Of a stretch of DNA of 8,538 nt, positions 6,732 through 8,538 are shown one piece after another. Location of the stretch: NCBI GenBank assembly GCA_017474705.1, contig JAFVHC010000292.1, positions 1 to 8,538 on the forward strand. Reading direction: 5' to 3'. Source of the DNA: Bacillota bacterium (GTDB lineage Bacteria; Bacillota; Clostridia; Lachnospirales; Bianqueaceae). Made by a program: the position numbers and the translations under genes. Below the pieces are notes generated by a model that saw only the letters and a program-made list of their open reading frames with translations, was not told where the DNA came from and ran no database searches. Every line of letters begins with the position of its first letter. The first letter of the stretch is position 1.

Positions 6732-7883
6732 TTACTCTTCGGCAAAATCTGTGTCCATCGTCGTCTGCAGCGTATAATCCGGGAAGGCCTTCTGAACGTC
6801 TGCCACCACCTCTGTATATACAGCCCGGCGGTCCTTCGCATCAAAACTGATCACAACATCGAAGCGCAGCGCTTTCTGATCCTTGATCAAGTAGAACCCG
6901 TGCATCTGCTTCACATGTTCATGCGCGAAGACGATATCCCGCACTTTCTTCTGCATCTCGATGACTTCCGCATCTCTTGTGTTCACCGAATAAACGCCGA
7001 CAGCCGTCAGGATGACTTGATGCTGCTGATAGACGGCCACCTGGATGTCTCGGATCAGCTGATCCAGCTGATCGGCGGAACAGGTGTCCGGTACCTCGAT
7101 GTGGATCGAGCCGTTCCATGTATCCGGTCCGTAGTTGTTCAGCACCAGATCATATGCACCTTGCACCTGCGGAAAACCGCAGACCGTCCGCTTGATGTTC
7201 TTCGTCAGATCCGGATCGTTCTTCTCACCAAGGATCTGTGAGATGGTGTCCTTGAGCATTTCGACACCGGACTTGATGATGACAAGGGAGATCACTGCAC
7301 CGAGCCATGCTTCCAGAGATACATCGAAAAGCAGATAGATCCCCGCAGCAACGAGTGTAGACGCCGAGATGATGGAATCCAGGGTCGCGTCCTCACCGGA
7401 ATTGATCAGCGAATCGGAATTCACTCTCATACCTATGCTTTTTACATATCGGCCCAAGATGATCTTGACCACCACGGCGACAGCGACGATGATCAGCGAT
7501 ACCGTCGTATAATCCGGCGTTTCCGGGTGCAGGATCTGCTTGACGGATTCAACGAAGGATGTGACACCTGCGTATAGAACGATCACCGAAATGATCATGG
7601 CGCTCAGGTATTCGATACGTCCATAACCGAAGGGATGCTTCTTATCCGGCTCTCTGCCCGCCAGCTTGGTGCCGATGATGGTGATCAGTGAACTGCCGGC
7701 ATCGGATATATTATTGACGGCATCCAGCACGATGGCGATCGAATGGGTCATCAATCCGATCACTGCCTTGAATCCAGCCAGGAAGACGTTGGCCACGATA
7801 CCGATGATACTGGTCCGGATGATGGTCTTTGCCCGGGATCTTTCTTTTTGCACCAGGGTCCCGTTCTCTTGGAATCGACTCAT
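6732..7883 (-). CDS. CDF-family metal cation exporter, probably Mn(II), with two cytosolic domains
   Basis: Cation diffusion facilitator exporting a divalent metal across the cytoplasmic membrane in exchange for protons, 383 residues. Six helices fill about residues 22-208. The helix-2 site is DAVNNISD (Asn57, Asp61) and the helix-5 site is GEDATLD (Asp165, Asp169), giving N/D/D/D instead of the zinc-type H/D. From established work, streptococcal MntE-type manganese exporters have this arrangement, so Mn(II) is the best guess. The conserved loop KHPFGYGR is at 82-89. Most family members are about 300 residues; this one has two successive ferredoxin-like cytosolic units, about 225-300 and 306-380. 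AAAGG (7893-7897) lies 9 bases from the ATG; an out-of-frame ATG at 7888 starts a two-codon reading frame ending on the start codon. The gene follows the glutathione peroxidase after 44 bases with no terminator visible, so they probably form one operon. Confidence 0.92.
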   Translation of the reverse strand: MSRFQENGTLVQKERSRAKTIIRTSIIGIVANVFLAGFKAVIGLMTHSIAIVLDAVNNISDAGSSLITIIGTKLAGREPDKKHPFGYGRIEYLSAMIISVIVLYAGVTSFVESVKQILHPETPDYTTVSLIIVAVAVVVKIILGRYVKSIGMRVNSDSLINSGEDATLDSIISASTLVAAGIYLLFDVSLEAWLGAVISLVIIKSGVEMLKDTISQILGEKNDPDLTKNIKRTVCGFPQVQGAYDLVLNNYGPDTWNGSIHIEVPDTCSADQLDQLIRDIQVAVYQQHQVILTAVGVYSVNTRDAEVIEMQKKVRDIVFAHEHVKQMHGFYLIKDQKALRFDVVISFDAKDRRAVYTEVVADVQKAFPDYTLQTTMDTDFAEE

Positions 7884-7927
7884 AGCATATTGCCTTTCTA
7901 TATCCCCTGCATACCCCTCTGATGCTT

Positions 7928-8476
7928 TTACAGGGCTGCTTTGACGGCTTCCTTGACTTTATCCATATCCACGGTGGGCTCGAACCGCGCGATGACTTTA
8001 CCTTCACGGTCGACCAGGAACTTCGTAAAGTTCCACTTGATGTACGCCTTATCGCCGAAAGCCTTGTTGTTCATCTCCGTGAACTTCTTAAGCGCTGCGA
8101 ATTTCAGCCCCTTGCCAAAACCTTCGAACGGTTTTTCCGTGGCAAGATATGCAAACAGAGGATCCGCCGTCTCGCCGTTGACGTCGATCTTTTTGAACTG
8201 CGGGAATTCCGTACCGAATTTGAGCGTGCAGAATTCATGGATCTCATCGTCGCTGCCAGGCGTCTGATGCGCGAACTGATTGCAGGGGAAATCCAGGATC
8301 TCAAAGCCCTGCTCCTTCATTTCTTTATACATCGCTTCCAACGGTTCATAGTGCGGAGTGAACCCGCAGCCGGTCGCAGTATTGACGATCAGCAGTACTT
8401 TGCCCTTATACGTATCCAGGCTGACGTCATTGCCCTGTCTGTCCTTAACAGTAAAATCATATACGGTCTTCATCAT
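7928..8476 (-). CDS. Glutathione peroxidase family, thioredoxin-type cysteine enzyme
   Basis: Cytosolic peroxidase of the thioredoxin fold that reduces H2O2 and organic hydroperoxides. At 182 residues it has the usual bacterial length and no signal peptide. The peroxidatic residue is Cys37 in ATGCGFTPHY, encoded by TGC, so it is not a selenoprotein. The rest of the catalytic tetrad is present: Gln71 in FPCNQFAHQTPG, and Trp148 and Asn149 in KWNFTKFL. Cys83 in EFCTLKFG stands where the resolving cysteine of thioredoxin-dependent members is found, so the physiological reductant is probably thioredoxin and not glutathione. Two adjacent ATG codons exist: the first (8476) overlaps the stop of the preceding frame as ATGA; the second (8473) has the better 7-base distance from AGGAG (8481-8485). 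The true protein may be one residue shorter. It probably heads into the CDF gene on one transcript, linking peroxide defence with metal balance. Confidence 0.95.
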   Translation of the reverse strand: MMKTVYDFTVKDRQGNDVSLDTYKGKVLLIVNTATGCGFTPHYEPLEAMYKEMKEQGFEILDFPCNQFAHQTPGSDDEIHEFCTLKFGTEFPQFKKIDVNGETADPLFAYLATEKPFEGFGKGLKFAALKKFTEMNNKAFGDKAYIKWNFTKFLVDREGKVIARFEPTVDMDKVKEAVKAAL

Positions 8477-8538
8477 AAAACTCCTTCCGTGTTTTGGTTA
8501 TCTTTATGCTGACGATCCAGAAGTTCGTATAAAAGCGC
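8473..8538 (-). CDS. Possible C-terminal end of an upstream gene (partial)
   Basis: Reading in from the right edge, one minus-strand frame is open for 21 codons and ends in TGA at 8475-8473, overlapping the first peroxidase ATG as ATGA. The visible tail begins ALLYELLDRQHKDN and ends GVL. The helical, then polar, character suits the end of a cytosolic protein, and the four-base overlap is typical of coupled genes. A frame this short may be open by chance, and the family cannot be told. If real, the peroxidase is not the first gene of its operon. Confidence 0.4.
   Translation of the reverse strand, partial: ALLYELLDRQHKDNQNTEGVL

Noticed and set aside
6050..6850. 266-residue plus-strand frame spanning the MFS 5' end, promoter and CDF 3' end
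   Set aside because: It crosses a promoter and a terminator, is low in hydrophobic residues and has no motif; two well-supported minus-strand genes occupy the region.
8015..8376. Possible selenocysteine site in the glutathione peroxidase
   Set aside because: The peroxidatic codon is TGC, there is no in-frame TGA, and the Cys83 resolving residue fits the ordinary cysteine form.
1..8538. Mobile element, CRISPR array, toxin-antitoxin or defence system
   Set aside because: No transposase, integrase, direct-repeat array, attachment site or defence domain was seen on either strand; codon use and gene spacing look uniform across the window.

Overview
The window is a stretch of ordinary-looking bacterial chromosome, densely packed with genes (gaps of about 20 to 150 bases), with strong AGGAG-type ribosome binding sites, consensus-like sigma-70/sigma-A promoters and intrinsic terminators. 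Base composition is moderate (about half G+C by eye). The gene set is a MepA-like MATE pump, an OFA-like MFS carrier, a COG2509-type flavoprotein, a cysteine glutathione peroxidase and a CDF metal exporter with two cytosolic domains. This fits an anaerobic or gut-associated Bacillota such as Erysipelotrichia or Clostridia. That placement is inference from style and content only; no marker gene is present.

Layout from left to right. (1) A minus-strand pair at 1-2402: a metal-dependent N-acyl-D-amino-acid deacylase-like amidohydrolase, followed 19 bases later by a YdhF-like aldo/keto reductase that runs off the left edge. (2) A 90-base divergent intergenic region with two overlapping candidate promoters, then a plus-strand MATE efflux gene (2493-3824). 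(3) A bidirectional hairpin terminator (3844-3883) where the MATE gene converges with the next minus-strand unit. (4) A minus-strand pair at 3887-6577: an MFS transporter from a clear TTGACA-N18-TATACT promoter, then a FAD-dependent dehydrogenase with a four-cysteine cluster. (5) A 154-base gap holding that promoter and the terminator of the next unit. (6) A minus-strand run at 6732-8538: the last codons of an unidentified upstream gene, a thioredoxin-type glutathione peroxidase, and a CDF exporter with an N/D/D/D metal site that suggests Mn(II). No intergenic stretch exceeds 300 bases.

Functionally the window reads as three small minus-strand operons and one single-gene plus-strand unit: a catabolic pair (deacylase and reductase), a drug/metabolite exporter, a transporter plus flavoenzyme pair, and an oxidative-stress/metal pair. 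I found no mobile element, CRISPR array, tRNA, rRNA or riboswitch, and no evidence of a new multi-gene defence or biosynthetic system. The points most worth a second look are the tandem cytosolic domains and N/D/D/D site of the CDF protein, the cysteine-rich flavoprotein paired with its transporter, the divergent deacylase, and the overlapping divergent promoters.
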